From the NCBI GenBank assembly GCA_934402395.1, contig CAKRTQ010000003.1:1-64000 (forward strand): a stretch of 64,000 nt of DNA, in the 5' to 3' direction. The stretch's first letter is position 1. Each line of letters begins with the position of its first letter. This stretch comes from an uncultured Eubacteriales bacterium (GTDB lineage: Bacteria; Bacillota; Clostridia; Oscillospirales; CAG-272). Below the pieces are notes generated by a model. It searched no databases. It saw nothing but the letters and a program-made list of their open reading frames with translations, and was not told the DNA's origin. The translations under genes and the position numbers were made by a program. Positions 15,525 to 24,533 of this stretch are shown one piece after another.

Positions 15525-16850
15525 ATGGAAGAACAGATAATAAGAGTAGGCGTATTCGGCAGCCGCCGCGGATGCTCGTACATAAAATGCCTGAAATACA
15601 TTGATAACGTCAGAGTTACCGCTGTATGCGACAAAGAAGAGAAAAGAAGAAACGATGCCGTGGCAGCACTTGAATTCCAGACGGACGTAAAGCCTGTTAT
15701 ATTTGATAATTACGAGGACTTTATTTCATCGGGACTTTTTGATGCGCTCATACTCTGCAATTATTTCAATGAACATGCAGCCGTTGCCATACGTGCGCTC
15801 GGAATGGGCATTCATGTGTTCAGCGAAACAATAGCGGCAGCAACAATGGCAGAGTGTGTTGCTCTTTGCCGCGCGGCAGAGAAGAGCAGTGCGATATATC
15901 AGCTTGCGGAGAATTATCCGTTCACGCGCGGCACTCTTGAAATGAAACGCCTTTACGAGGGCGGAACTCTCGGCAAGGTCATTTTTGCCGAGGGTGAATA
16001 CGTTCACCCGATGAGTCCTTCCGAAACGCGTCAGTACACAGGTGTTGCCACAAACGGCGAATTCCACTGGCGCAGATATCTGCCCGCCACATATTATTGC
16101 TCACATGCTCTGGCACCGCTTATGTATATGACCGGAGAAATGCCCCGGAAGGTCATCGGAAAAACGGTAAAGTCAACCGACGAGCAACTTGAAAAATACG
16201 GCCGTATACGTGCGGACGCTGTTGGTGTCATGCTTGTTGAAACCGATGGCGGCGCACTCTTCCGCGTGAACGGTTCGTCGTATATGGCTCCGCACGGCAA
16301 CTGGTACCGCCTCTCATGCGAGGAGGGAGCCTGCGAGACCGTGCGCGGACAGTCAAAAATGGTGCGTCTTGCATATAACAAATGGTCGATACCGGAAGGC
16401 GCCGAGCATGATGTGACCTACGAGGCGCAGTGGCAGTTTGATGCCGAAAAGGCTGATGCCTGCGGTCACGGCGGCGGCGACTACTGGGTGCTTCGGGCGT
16501 TTTTTGACTCCGTAAGGACCGGAAAGACGGGATTTCTCAATGTTTATCACGCGGCGGCAATGGCTGCTGTCGGCATTCTCGGCTGGCGTTCGGTGCTTGA
16601 CGGGTCAAAAGAATACACCATACCAGATTTTTCAAAAGAGTCGGAGCGTATAGAATGGGAGGCGGACGATCTGTCCCCCTTTCCCGCATCGGGAAGACCC
16701 AATATGATACCTTACACATCCGTTCCGGTATCGGCTGACGTGCTGAATAACATAATCGCACACGAGGCACCCGCTGCCGAGGGGAAGACAGAATCTGAAA
16801 TTGAGGCGGAATCCCGCAGCTTTGGCGAAAGCAATGTGGTAAAAAAATGA
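15525..16850 (+). CDS. Gfo/Idh/MocA family protein (atypical, no EKP motif)
   Basis: The 441-residue protein has an N-terminal Rossmann nucleotide-binding motif VGVFGSRRGCSY and the usual strand-4 phrase DALILCNYFNEHAAVAI. Where dehydrogenases of this family carry the EKP motif with its catalytic lysine, this protein reads HVFSETIAAATM, so Lys is replaced. The C-terminal substrate domain is complete. It may bind NAD(P) and a sugar without normal hydride-transfer chemistry, or may use another base. Its stop overlaps the next gene by 4 nt (ATGA), so the two Gfo/Idh/MocA proteins are probably made in equal amounts. Confidence 0.85.
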   Translation: MEEQIIRVGVFGSRRGCSYIKCLKYIDNVRVTAVCDKEEKRRNDAVAALEFQTDVKPVIFDNYEDFISSGLFDALILCNYFNEHAAVAIRALGMGIHVFSETIAAATMAECVALCRAAEKSSAIYQLAENYPFTRGTLEMKRLYEGGTLGKVIFAEGEYVHPMSPSETRQYTGVATNGEFHWRRYLPATYYCSHALAPLMYMTGEMPRKVIGKTVKSTDEQLEKYGRIRADAVGVMLVETDGGALFRVNGSSYMAPHGNWYRLSCEEGACETVRGQSKMVRLAYNKWSIPEGAEHDVTYEAQWQFDAEKADACGHGGGDYWVLRAFFDSVRTGKTGFLNVYHAAAMAAVGILGWRSVLDGSKEYTIPDFSKESERIEWEADDLSPFPASGRPNMIPYTSVPVSADVLNNIIAHEAPAAEGKTESEIEAESRSFGESNVVKK

Positions 16851-18007
16851 TGACAGAACGTAAAACGATCAAATTCGGAGTTGTCGGATGTGGACTGATG
16901 GGCAGGGAATTTGCATCTGCCGCGGCAAGATGGTGCCATCTTGTCGCCGATCTGCCGCGTCCCGAAATCGTTGCCGTGTGTGATCTGAACGACAGCGCAC
17001 GCGCATGGTTTACCGACAATTTTCCGTCGGTCAGACTTTCTACCGCAAATATAGGCGAGCTTCTCGCTGACCCCGAGGTCGAAGCGGTATACTGTGCTGT
17101 TCCGCACAATCTGCACGAAAAATTTTATGTCGATATCATAAACTCGGGAAAACATCTCATGGGCGAGAAGCCGTTCGGCATCGATCTTGCCGCAAACCGG
17201 TCTATTCTTGCCGCAATAAATGCGCATCCCGGTTCGGTAGTGCGCTGTTCGAGTGAATTCCCGTATTATCCCGCCGTCAAAGAAATTATAAAAATGATCG
17301 GTGAAGGGAAGTTCGGCAGAATAATCGAGGTGCGCTCTTCCTTCTGCCACTCAAGCGACATGGACCCGCAAAAACCGATCAACTGGAAACGCCGCGTGGA
17401 GATCAACGGTGAGTACGGATGCATGGGGGATCTCGGGCTTCACACCGAGCATATTCCTTTCCGCGTAGGATGGATACCGGAAAGCGTTTATGCCGATCTG
17501 TCAAATATAATCACACGCCGTCCGGATGGCAACGGAGGCTTTGCTGATTGTCTTACATGGGACAACGCACGTCTTTCCTGCCGTGTACCGTGCGGTGACG
17601 GTGAAAGCTTCCCTATGTATCTTGAAACCAAACGACTTTGCCCCGGCGCAACAAACCGTTGGAGCATAGAGGTAGACGGTCTTGAGTGCTCCGCGCGCTT
17701 TTCAACAGATGACCCTGGTGCGTTTATGTACACACAAGCCGTCGGACGCGAGCAGGCGTGGTGTCGCCTGAATATAGGGTATAAGCCTATGATCCAGACA
17801 ATAACCGGGGGAATATTCGAGTTCGGCTTCACAGATGCCATATTGCAGATGTGGGCTTCGTTCATTGCGGAAATCGCGGGAAAGCCCGAGGCAGCTCCGT
17901 TCGGCTGCGTTCGCCCCGAGGAAACGCTTTTGTCGCACAGACTCCAGACGGCAGCTCTCATCTCACACCGCGAGCACCGCAGCGTCAGACTTGACGAGGT
18001 AAGGTAA
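16847..18007 (+). CDS. Gfo/Idh/MocA family oxidoreductase
   Basis: The 386-residue protein has the Rossmann motif GVVGCGLMGREFA, the segment VEAVYCAVPHNLHEKF and the canonical GEKPFGIDLAANR with the catalytic lysine. A later GDLGLHTEHIPF supplies the substrate-site histidines typical of sugar and inositol dehydrogenases. It should oxidise a sugar or cyclitol hydroxyl with NAD(P). Its context with an aminotransferase, isomerase, kinase and aldolase suggests a step in a multi-enzyme sugar pathway. The exact substrate is not visible. Confidence 0.9.
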   Translation: MMTERKTIKFGVVGCGLMGREFASAAARWCHLVADLPRPEIVAVCDLNDSARAWFTDNFPSVRLSTANIGELLADPEVEAVYCAVPHNLHEKFYVDIINSGKHLMGEKPFGIDLAANRSILAAINAHPGSVVRCSSEFPYYPAVKEIIKMIGEGKFGRIIEVRSSFCHSSDMDPQKPINWKRRVEINGEYGCMGDLGLHTEHIPFRVGWIPESVYADLSNIITRRPDGNGGFADCLTWDNARLSCRVPCGDGESFPMYLETKRLCPGATNRWSIEVDGLECSARFSTDDPGAFMYTQAVGREQAWCRLNIGYKPMIQTITGGIFEFGFTDAILQMWASFIAEIAGKPEAAPFGCVRPEETLLSHRLQTAALISHREHRSVRLDEVR

Positions 18008-18038
18008 ACGTATAATTATTCGGAAAGGATCGTAAAAA

Positions 18039-19595
18039 ATGTTTGAAAACATTTCACTCTCGCTGGCAGATATCACCGGTGAGGAATATATACGCGGAAT
18101 AGTCGATGGCTGTGCCTTCTTCGGCACGCTGTCACATGATGAAGCGAACGCACTGGCTCATGAAAAGGTGGATTTTTACCCGGTCGAAGCTCAGCTCTGC
18201 AACAATGAGCTTGCAGCAATGACCGGTGTACAGGTAGTTGCGCCGGTTACAGATAAAAACGGCGGCGCGCCCACCGATGCTTTCCGTCATGCGGAGAACC
18301 GCGCGGCGGCTCCGCTCGGCGCATTCGGCTGTTTCAGACTCGGCGAGGACGGAAAACTTTACCTTATAGGCAAAAGTGAGCATTATCATGCGTCTCTCGG
18401 GCATTCTTTTCCCGGATACCGTCTTATAGACATTGCAAGGCGTCTCGGGATTCCCAATGCAACACACAACAATACACGCGGATTTATAACGAGACTGTGC
18501 GAAAAAAGAATAGTTGAGTATGCAAACGGTATATCCCCCGATGCGGCGGATGCCGATATGCGTTTTGATTCTGTTTCGGAATCAAAGGAACCGCATGTTC
18601 TTAACCGTGTAATAAACCTTGAAACCGGCTCTCTCGGCGTTGAAGCCGGTGTAAAGATGATGCTGCGCCGCTTTTATCGCTGCTCACCGGTTGCCGAAGC
18701 CCCCGCATATGCCGGAAAGACTCCCGTTTTTCTTGTTATGTCGGATACCTCCGGCGGCAAAACGGGAAATTACCACGGCACTACGGTCCTTACCCAGACT
18801 TTCCGCGGTCTTTGGAGCGAATTTTATGAAGCAATCGAAAAAGCGGGACTTTACCGGGTCGTTCCGGTAAAACCCAACGATATCGAAGATTTTGAGGCAA
18901 AAATACGCGAATACAACAGCGGATGCTTCAAAACAGCCGGCTTCCTGCATGAGATAATAATGATGAATTACGGTGCGCTTAAACTCACGCGCGAATATCT
19001 GAGTCGCGCATATGAGCTTTGCCGCGCCAACGACACACCCGTTCTGGTTGACGAGATACAGACCGGCATGTGGTACGACGGTTTGTTCCTTTTCCGCAAA
19101 TACGGTCTTTCTCCCGATTTTGCCGTTATAGGAAAAGGCTTTCCCGGCGGAGAGTTTCCTGCCAGCAGGATTGTAACGACAGCAGAGTACGATAATCTCG
19201 ATCAATTCGGCGCATTGGTAACAAACGGGCAGGAAGAGCTTGCCTCGCTTGCTTACCTTATCACAATGACATTCTGCGGCAAAAACGGCGCTGAGACCGA
19301 GCGTCTCGGGTCAATATTTGAGCAAGGCATGAAAGAGCTTGTAAAAAAGCACGCGGGCAAACTGACCGCAGCCGAAGGGCTCGGTCACGAAGCAGCCCTT
19401 TACTTCCACACCGTAGAAGAAGCCGCGGCGTTTACAGCCGAGCTTCACAAAAGGTGTATCGATGCCAGTGCGCAGCTTTATAAGAAGAACTGCGTTCCAG
19501 CCGTACTTTTCAAACCGCCCGTGACAGCAACCGAGACCGTGCTCAACAAGATTCTGCGCGAAGCCGACGAGGCACTTGAGTGCGGCACAGTATGA
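18039..19595 (+). CDS. Class III PLP-dependent aminotransferase, divergent
   Basis: The 518-residue product is a class III (acetylornithine/GABA-type) aminotransferase by its C-terminal core: PVLVDEIQTGMWYDGLFLFR, where the Asp contacts the pyridine nitrogen, then PDFAVIGKGFPGGEFPASRI with the PLP lysine in GKG. An upstream GGKTGNYHGTTVLTQTFRG is the phosphate-binding region. At 518 residues it is longer than the usual 400-450. It could move an amino group to or from a keto sugar made by the dehydrogenase encoded just upstream. AAAGGA precedes the ATG. Confidence 0.88.
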   Translation: MFENISLSLADITGEEYIRGIVDGCAFFGTLSHDEANALAHEKVDFYPVEAQLCNNELAAMTGVQVVAPVTDKNGGAPTDAFRHAENRAAAPLGAFGCFRLGEDGKLYLIGKSEHYHASLGHSFPGYRLIDIARRLGIPNATHNNTRGFITRLCEKRIVEYANGISPDAADADMRFDSVSESKEPHVLNRVINLETGSLGVEAGVKMMLRRFYRCSPVAEAPAYAGKTPVFLVMSDTSGGKTGNYHGTTVLTQTFRGLWSEFYEAIEKAGLYRVVPVKPNDIEDFEAKIREYNSGCFKTAGFLHEIIMMNYGALKLTREYLSRAYELCRANDTPVLVDEIQTGMWYDGLFLFRKYGLSPDFAVIGKGFPGGEFPASRIVTTAEYDNLDQFGALVTNGQEELASLAYLITMTFCGKNGAETERLGSIFEQGMKELVKKHAGKLTAAEGLGHEAALYFHTVEEAAAFTAELHKRCIDASAQLYKKNCVPAVLFKPPVTATETVLNKILREADEALECGTV

Positions 19596-19603
19596 CCTGA
19601 AAA

Positions 19604-21064
19604 ATGGAAGCAAGTTTTCTTGGCATAGACATAGGTTCAACAGCCGTAAAAGCTATTCTGATCGACAGTGAAACGCTTTCTCCGCTCGTGCGCAGCAGCT
19701 GCGTATATCCCACAAAGCGCGAAAACGGATTTGTAACGCAGTCTCCGGATGACTGGGTGTCGGCTGCTGCGTGTGCAGTAAAAGATGCTGTGACACAGCG
19801 ACCTGATACTCACATTGCGGCAATATCGGTATCGGCGCAGGGCGGGAGTATTTTCGCAGCCGATAAGCATCACTGTCCGATATCCGATGCGGTAAGCTGG
19901 ATGGACAGCCGTGCTTCGGCTGAAGCTGATGAGCTGTACCGCAGATTCGGTGAGAAAATATACAATTCGTGCGGATGGAGGCTTTCTCCGCTTGACGATG
20001 CGTCAAAGCTTCTGTGGCTCAGAAAAAATGCTCCGTCCGTCTTCTCCGATGCGGAATACTTTATGACAACGGCGGATTACATTACCGGCAGGCTTTGCGG
20101 CAGATACGTTTACGATCCGACGTCGTCGGCAATAACACGCCTTTATGATATTGCAAAAGCGGATTATAACGATGCGCTTATGAAGTATATCGAAATAAAC
20201 AGATCTCAGCTTTCCGACATCATGCCGTGCGGTGCCGCCATAGGTACAACAGGATGCGAAGCAGCCGAGATCTTCGGTATAGATACTGGTATTCCGGTTT
20301 ATTGCGGCGCGCACGATCAGTATTGCGCCGCAATAGGAAGCGGTGTCGGTAAGCCCGGCGATCTGCTGATCGCCACAGGAACGGCATGGGTGCTGTTCGG
20401 AGTCACCAAAGAGCCGGGGTTTTCACCTCTGCATATTGCCCCCGGCGTTTTTCCGAGCATCGGAAGAAGCACATGCGACATCGCATACGGGGCAATAGCT
20501 TCGCTTTCCGGAATCGGTGCATCGGTCGATCGGTTTGCATCGGCGCACGGTCGGACTCCGGCTGACTCCGATGCGGAAGCGAGTATGCTTCTCGCGCGGC
20601 GCGGTCACCACGGCGACGATTACTTTGCACTCACACCGTGCGAAGACGGACGCGGATTTTTACCTCACCGACCGGGTAGCGGCATTGAATTCAGGTGCAC
20701 GCCGGGAAAGTCATATGCCGAGTGCTACCTCGCACTGTTGGAAGGAGCGGCGTTTGAAGTGCTCTCCGTTGCCGAAAAAATGAAATGCGGAAACAACGTA
20801 TCCGTGATCATGTCCGGCGGAGCTGCAAGATCCGGGCTGTGGAGCCGTATTGTTGCATCGGCGGCAGCCACGCGCGGATGGAGCCTTGAAGTAACATCTG
20901 AACGGGATGCTCCCGCATTCGGCGCCGCTTTGATCGCCGCAGCATCATGCGGTAAAGACATTTCGGATGTCTGCCGGACAAATCGCGTTGTTCCGGATGA
21001 AAAATACGCAGAGTATATGGGACACGCTTTTGACATATGGAAAGAAAAAATTTTAATCAAATGA
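19604..21064 (+). CDS. FGGY-family carbohydrate kinase
   Basis: The 486-residue product is a xylulokinase-like FGGY kinase. The N-terminal phosphate-1 motif is FLGIDIGSTAVKAIL, followed by WMDSRASAEAD in the substrate lobe, YCGAHDQYCAAIGSG as the central FGGY signature region with its catalytic Asp, and VIMSGGAARSGLW as the adenosine motif. It should phosphorylate a ketose or polyol. It starts 8 nt after the aminotransferase stop without a strong ribosome binding site, so translation is likely coupled. The isomerase and aldolase further down would supply its substrate and use its product. Confidence 0.92.
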   Translation: MEASFLGIDIGSTAVKAILIDSETLSPLVRSSCVYPTKRENGFVTQSPDDWVSAAACAVKDAVTQRPDTHIAAISVSAQGGSIFAADKHHCPISDAVSWMDSRASAEADELYRRFGEKIYNSCGWRLSPLDDASKLLWLRKNAPSVFSDAEYFMTTADYITGRLCGRYVYDPTSSAITRLYDIAKADYNDALMKYIEINRSQLSDIMPCGAAIGTTGCEAAEIFGIDTGIPVYCGAHDQYCAAIGSGVGKPGDLLIATGTAWVLFGVTKEPGFSPLHIAPGVFPSIGRSTCDIAYGAIASLSGIGASVDRFASAHGRTPADSDAEASMLLARRGHHGDDYFALTPCEDGRGFLPHRPGSGIEFRCTPGKSYAECYLALLEGAAFEVLSVAEKMKCGNNVSVIMSGGAARSGLWSRIVASAAATRGWSLEVTSERDAPAFGAALIAAASCGKDISDVCRTNRVVPDEKYAEYMGHAFDIWKEKILIK

Positions 21065-21080
21065 ATCGAGGAAGATACTA

Positions 21081-22094
21081 ATGCCGATAATTGAAATCAC
21101 CGACTACGACCGCAAGGTGTACAATGAGCGGCTTGCCGACTTTTTGCCGGACAGATTTATTGACTGCCACACGCATATATGGCAGCCGGGTACACGCAAG
21201 GTGGGCGACAAGGGCTGCGTTACATGGACCGCGACCGTCGCGCCGTATCAGACTTACGACGAACTTGCCGAGTCATACCGTCGCTTCTTTCCCGGCAAGG
21301 AAGTAACACCTGTTGTTATGGCATCTCCGAGCTGCTATCTTGATATTGGAAACAAATATGCTCTTGAAGAAGCCAAAAAACATGGGTTGGCTGCATATTA
21401 TTGCACCAATTGGGACAGCGATGAAGAAGAGATACTCGGAGCCCTGAAGGACGGATTTATAGGTATAAAGCCATACCAGAACAATTCGCCTTCATGGATA
21501 CCTGCCGCCGATGTGCGCATATTTGATTTTCTGACTCCGCGCCAGCTTGAGCTCATGGACCGCATAGGCGGTATCGTAATGCTGCACATTCCGCGCAGTC
21601 TGCGCCTGCGCGATCCGATCAATCTGCACCAGATGATGGAGATCGATGAAAAATACCCGAATGCAAAGGTCATAATTGCTCATATCGGCCGTGCATATGT
21701 TCCGGAAGACCTCGGGAACGCCTTTGAAACGCTGAAGCATTCAAAAAATCTGTACTTTGATTTTTCAGCCAACTGTTCACATGATGCAATGGAAGCGCTG
21801 TTTACAAATATTGATATCAGCCGCATAATGTTCGGTTCGGATATGCCGTTTACGGGAATGCGCATGTACCGCATAGACGATGGCGGAAAATATGTAAACA
21901 TTGTGCCGCGCGGTCTTTACGGCGGAGTTGACAGCGATCCGCACATGCGCGAGTCGGATGAAAAAGACATAACGACCTTCATGTACGAGGAGCTGCTTGC
22001 CCTTCGCGCTACTGCGGAAAAGCTCGGACTTACACGATCCGATATTGAGCGCATCATGCACGGAAACGCAGCACGGTTCTTCGGGCTGAACTGA
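21081..22094 (+). CDS. Amidohydrolase-family protein (COG2159-like)
   Basis: The 337-residue TIM-barrel protein carries the metal motif CHTHIW near residue 29, a histidine in VMLHIPRS, KVIIAHIGRAY as the strand-6 His, and MFGSDMPF as the catalytic Asp, followed by RIMHGNAARFFGL at the C terminus. Relatives include decarboxylases and sugar-lactone or dicarboxylate-lactone hydrolases. In this operon a lactonase acting on a product of the Gfo/Idh dehydrogenase, or a deacylase, would make sense. That is inference. GAGGAAG precedes the ATG. Confidence 0.85.
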   Translation: MPIIEITDYDRKVYNERLADFLPDRFIDCHTHIWQPGTRKVGDKGCVTWTATVAPYQTYDELAESYRRFFPGKEVTPVVMASPSCYLDIGNKYALEEAKKHGLAAYYCTNWDSDEEEILGALKDGFIGIKPYQNNSPSWIPAADVRIFDFLTPRQLELMDRIGGIVMLHIPRSLRLRDPINLHQMMEIDEKYPNAKVIIAHIGRAYVPEDLGNAFETLKHSKNLYFDFSANCSHDAMEALFTNIDISRIMFGSDMPFTGMRMYRIDDGGKYVNIVPRGLYGGVDSDPHMRESDEKDITTFMYEELLALRATAEKLGLTRSDIERIMHGNAARFFGLN

Positions 22095-22109
22095 CAGGGA
22101 GGGATTTCA

Positions 22110-23513
22110 ATGTCTAAAATCAAAATAGGATTTTTACCACTTTACATAAAGCTTTACGATGACAGCGGAAGCGGTGCCAAAGCGCGTCCGCGTCTTGAAC
22201 CGTTTTATGAAAAGCTTGCCGCCGGGCTTGAAAACGCAGGATTTGAAGTCATGCGAGCTCCGTTCTGCCGGATAGATGAGGAATTCCGCCGTGAAACAGA
22301 ACGCTTCAAGTCGGCGGGAGCCGAAGTCATCGTAACATGGCATGCGGCATATTCTCCTTCGCTCGAAAGCATCGGTGCGCTTCACGACTGCGGACTGCCT
22401 GTCGTTATGCTCGATACCACCGAAACATACGATTTTTCAAGTACGCAGGATCCGGGCGAGATCAGCTACTGCCATGGTATCCACGGCGTTATGGATCTTT
22501 CAAATCTTATGCTCCGTTCGCATATTCCGTTTGCCGTGGCGGCAGGGCACGCAGAGCATTCCAATGTAATAAATCGCGCCGCCGGATATATAAGGGCTGC
22601 TGCGTCCGCGCGCTCAATACGCGGCAGCAGAACAGCCTCTGTCGGCGGGTGCTTTGACGGCATGGGGGATTTTCTTGTCAGCGATAAAGAAATGAAGGAT
22701 ATCTTCGGAGTCGAAATGGTATATCCCGCGGGAGAAGCACTCGAAAGCGAACGAGCCGCCCTGAGCGATGCCGAGGTCGATGGCGAGGTATTGCGTCTTT
22801 CGTACGGAGTGCGTGAGCTTGAACCGGTAACGCCGAATGTCTATCTTGACACTGCACGCAATTCGCTGGCTCTGAGAAACTGGATGGATAAAAATTCTGT
22901 TGACGCTTTTACCGTAAATTTCAGAGAGATCAGACCCGGGTGCGGGCTTGAGCTCATGCCTTTTACCGAAGCCTGCTATCAGATGTCGCAAGGTCGTGGA
23001 TATGCCGGCGAAGGCGACGCACTCACAGCCTCGCTTGTCGGCGCGCTAATGACAGGCTATCCCGACACATCATTTGTCGAAATATTCTGCCCGGACTGGA
23101 AGAACAATGCCATACTGCTTTCACATATGGGCGAATACAATCCGCGCCTTACCGTCGGCAGAACTACGGTCAAAGAAATGAACTTCATATACGGCGATGC
23201 AAAAAATCCGCTTGTGTCATATGATTGCTATCGCGGAGGCCGCGCGGTATATGTCAATCTCAGCCGCGGAGGAGATGGGGGATTTCGTTTCATTTTGTCT
23301 TCCGTGACACTGCTTGACATTCCCGCCGAAAAAGACAATTTTGGGTCAAGAGTGCGCGGATGGATGCGTCATGACAGCCTTGATGTTGCATCGTATCTTG
23401 AGGCTCTCGGCAGACGCGGTGCAATACATCACAGCGCGCTCGTTATGGGGGCATCCCTTGATGAAATGAGATTTTTCGGCGAGGTCATGGGACTTCCCGT
23501 TGAAATAGTTTGA
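22110..23513 (+). CDS. L-fucose/L-arabinose isomerase-like protein (COG2407)
   Basis: The 467-residue product fits the fucose/arabinose isomerase superfamily. The N-terminal alpha/beta half has VIVTWHAAYSPSLESIGAL and GLPVVMLDTTETYDF. The later segment AFTVNFREIRPG is followed by GYAGEGDALTASLVGALM, the usual metal/substrate region with its Glu and Asp, and by VEIFCPDWKNNAILLSHMGE. It should interconvert an aldose and a ketose, or be a non-catalytic relative as some COG2407 proteins are. GGGAGGGATTTCA precedes the ATG. Position before the aldolase suits an isomerase-kinase-aldolase route. Confidence 0.85.
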   Translation: MSKIKIGFLPLYIKLYDDSGSGAKARPRLEPFYEKLAAGLENAGFEVMRAPFCRIDEEFRRETERFKSAGAEVIVTWHAAYSPSLESIGALHDCGLPVVMLDTTETYDFSSTQDPGEISYCHGIHGVMDLSNLMLRSHIPFAVAAGHAEHSNVINRAAGYIRAAASARSIRGSRTASVGGCFDGMGDFLVSDKEMKDIFGVEMVYPAGEALESERAALSDAEVDGEVLRLSYGVRELEPVTPNVYLDTARNSLALRNWMDKNSVDAFTVNFREIRPGCGLELMPFTEACYQMSQGRGYAGEGDALTASLVGALMTGYPDTSFVEIFCPDWKNNAILLSHMGEYNPRLTVGRTTVKEMNFIYGDAKNPLVSYDCYRGGRAVYVNLSRGGDGGFRFILSSVTLLDIPAEKDNFGSRVRGWMRHDSLDVASYLEALGRRGAIHHSALVMGASLDEMRFFGEVMGLPVEIV

Positions 23514-23527
23514 GGAGGTAACAGCAA

Positions 23528-24367
23528 ATGCTTGCAAACTTGAATGATGTGCTTCTCCCCGCGAGTCGCGGCGGGTACGCAGTCGGTCTTTTTAATACCA
23601 CAGATACGGATATGCTTGAAGCGGTCATATCTGCCGCAGAGCGCACCATGTCGCCTGTAATAATCGGAACAGCCGAGGTGCTGCTTCCTTACGGCGAGCT
23701 GAAGCTCATAGCGCCGTCGCTTCTTGCCGCCGCCAAACGCGCAAGTGTGCCGGTAGTGCTGCATTACGATCACGGCCTTACTCTTGAACGTTGCCTTGAG
23801 GCGCTGGAGCTCGGCTTTTCCTCAATAATGTTTGACGGAAGCGCACGTCCAACCCGCGAGGAAAACATAAACATGACCTGCGAGTCAGTCCGCATAGCTC
23901 ATCTGCGCGGCGCCACGGTCGAGGGCGAGATCGGTCATGTCGGCGAGGCTGCCAACAATGACGGAGCGGTAAGCGATATGTACACAACGCCCGAGGAGGC
24001 TGCCGAATTTGTTGAAAAGACCGGAGTTGATGCGCTTGCCGTAGCCATCGGAACGGCGCACGGCGCTTACAAGACGCGTCCTCATCTTGATCTCGGCAGG
24101 CTGCGTGCCATACGTGAGCGTATTGATCTGCCGCTTGTACTTCACGGCGGAAGCGGCCTTTCCGATGACGATTTCCGTAACACGATACGCGATGGTATCG
24201 CCAAGATAAATATATTTACCGACCTTTGTCTTGCCGGAGAGCGCGGAATGCGCAACGGCATTGCCGCAGGGAAGGGATATCTTGATATCAGAAACTGCAA
24301 GGTCGAAGAAATAAGCGCCGAGGCTGAACGAAAAATGAGACTTTTCGGCTGCGCCGGAAAAGCATAA
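23528..24367 (+). CDS. Class II fructose/tagatose-bisphosphate-type aldolase
   Basis: The 279-residue protein is a zinc-dependent ketose-bisphosphate aldolase. HYDHGLTLERC gives the catalytic Asp and the first zinc His, EGEIGHVGE follows, then IGTAHGAYK with the second zinc His, LHGGSGLSDDDF with the third, and KINIFTDL at the phosphate site. It would cleave the phosphorylated ketose made by the FGGY kinase into a three-carbon phosphate and an aldehyde. It is the last gene of the operon, preceded by a GAGGAGG ribosome binding site and followed by a strong hairpin. Confidence 0.93.
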   Translation: MLANLNDVLLPASRGGYAVGLFNTTDTDMLEAVISAAERTMSPVIIGTAEVLLPYGELKLIAPSLLAAAKRASVPVVLHYDHGLTLERCLEALELGFSSIMFDGSARPTREENINMTCESVRIAHLRGATVEGEIGHVGEAANNDGAVSDMYTTPEEAAEFVEKTGVDALAVAIGTAHGAYKTRPHLDLGRLRAIRERIDLPLVLHGGSGLSDDDFRNTIRDGIAKINIFTDLCLAGERGMRNGIAAGKGYLDIRNCKVEEISAEAERKMRLFGCAGKA

Positions 24368-24387
24368 TAAGCATTCATGAATCGCAA

Positions 24388-24423
24388 GGGGACTGCCACC
24401 AAAGCATATCGGTGGCAGTCCCC
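24388..24423 (+). terminator. Hairpin ending the sugar operon
   Basis: GGGGACTGCCACC pairs perfectly with GGTGGCAGTCCCC around a 10-nt loop. No long T tract follows, so it may act as an mRNA 3'-end stabiliser as well as a terminator. Confidence 0.7.
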
Positions 24424-24533
24424 GGAATATTTCTGCTTTATTACGCTTGACAACTGATGTATAATATATGTGTTGGGGCAAGAAGGACCGGACCCGCGCC
24501 TCGTAATACGAAAACACAAAGTGAGGTGAGCGC

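Noticed and set aside
24447..24465. Promoter formed by TTGACA at 24447 and TATAAT at 24460
   Set aside because: The spacer is only 7 bp, far from the 17 bp seen in all other promoters of the window.
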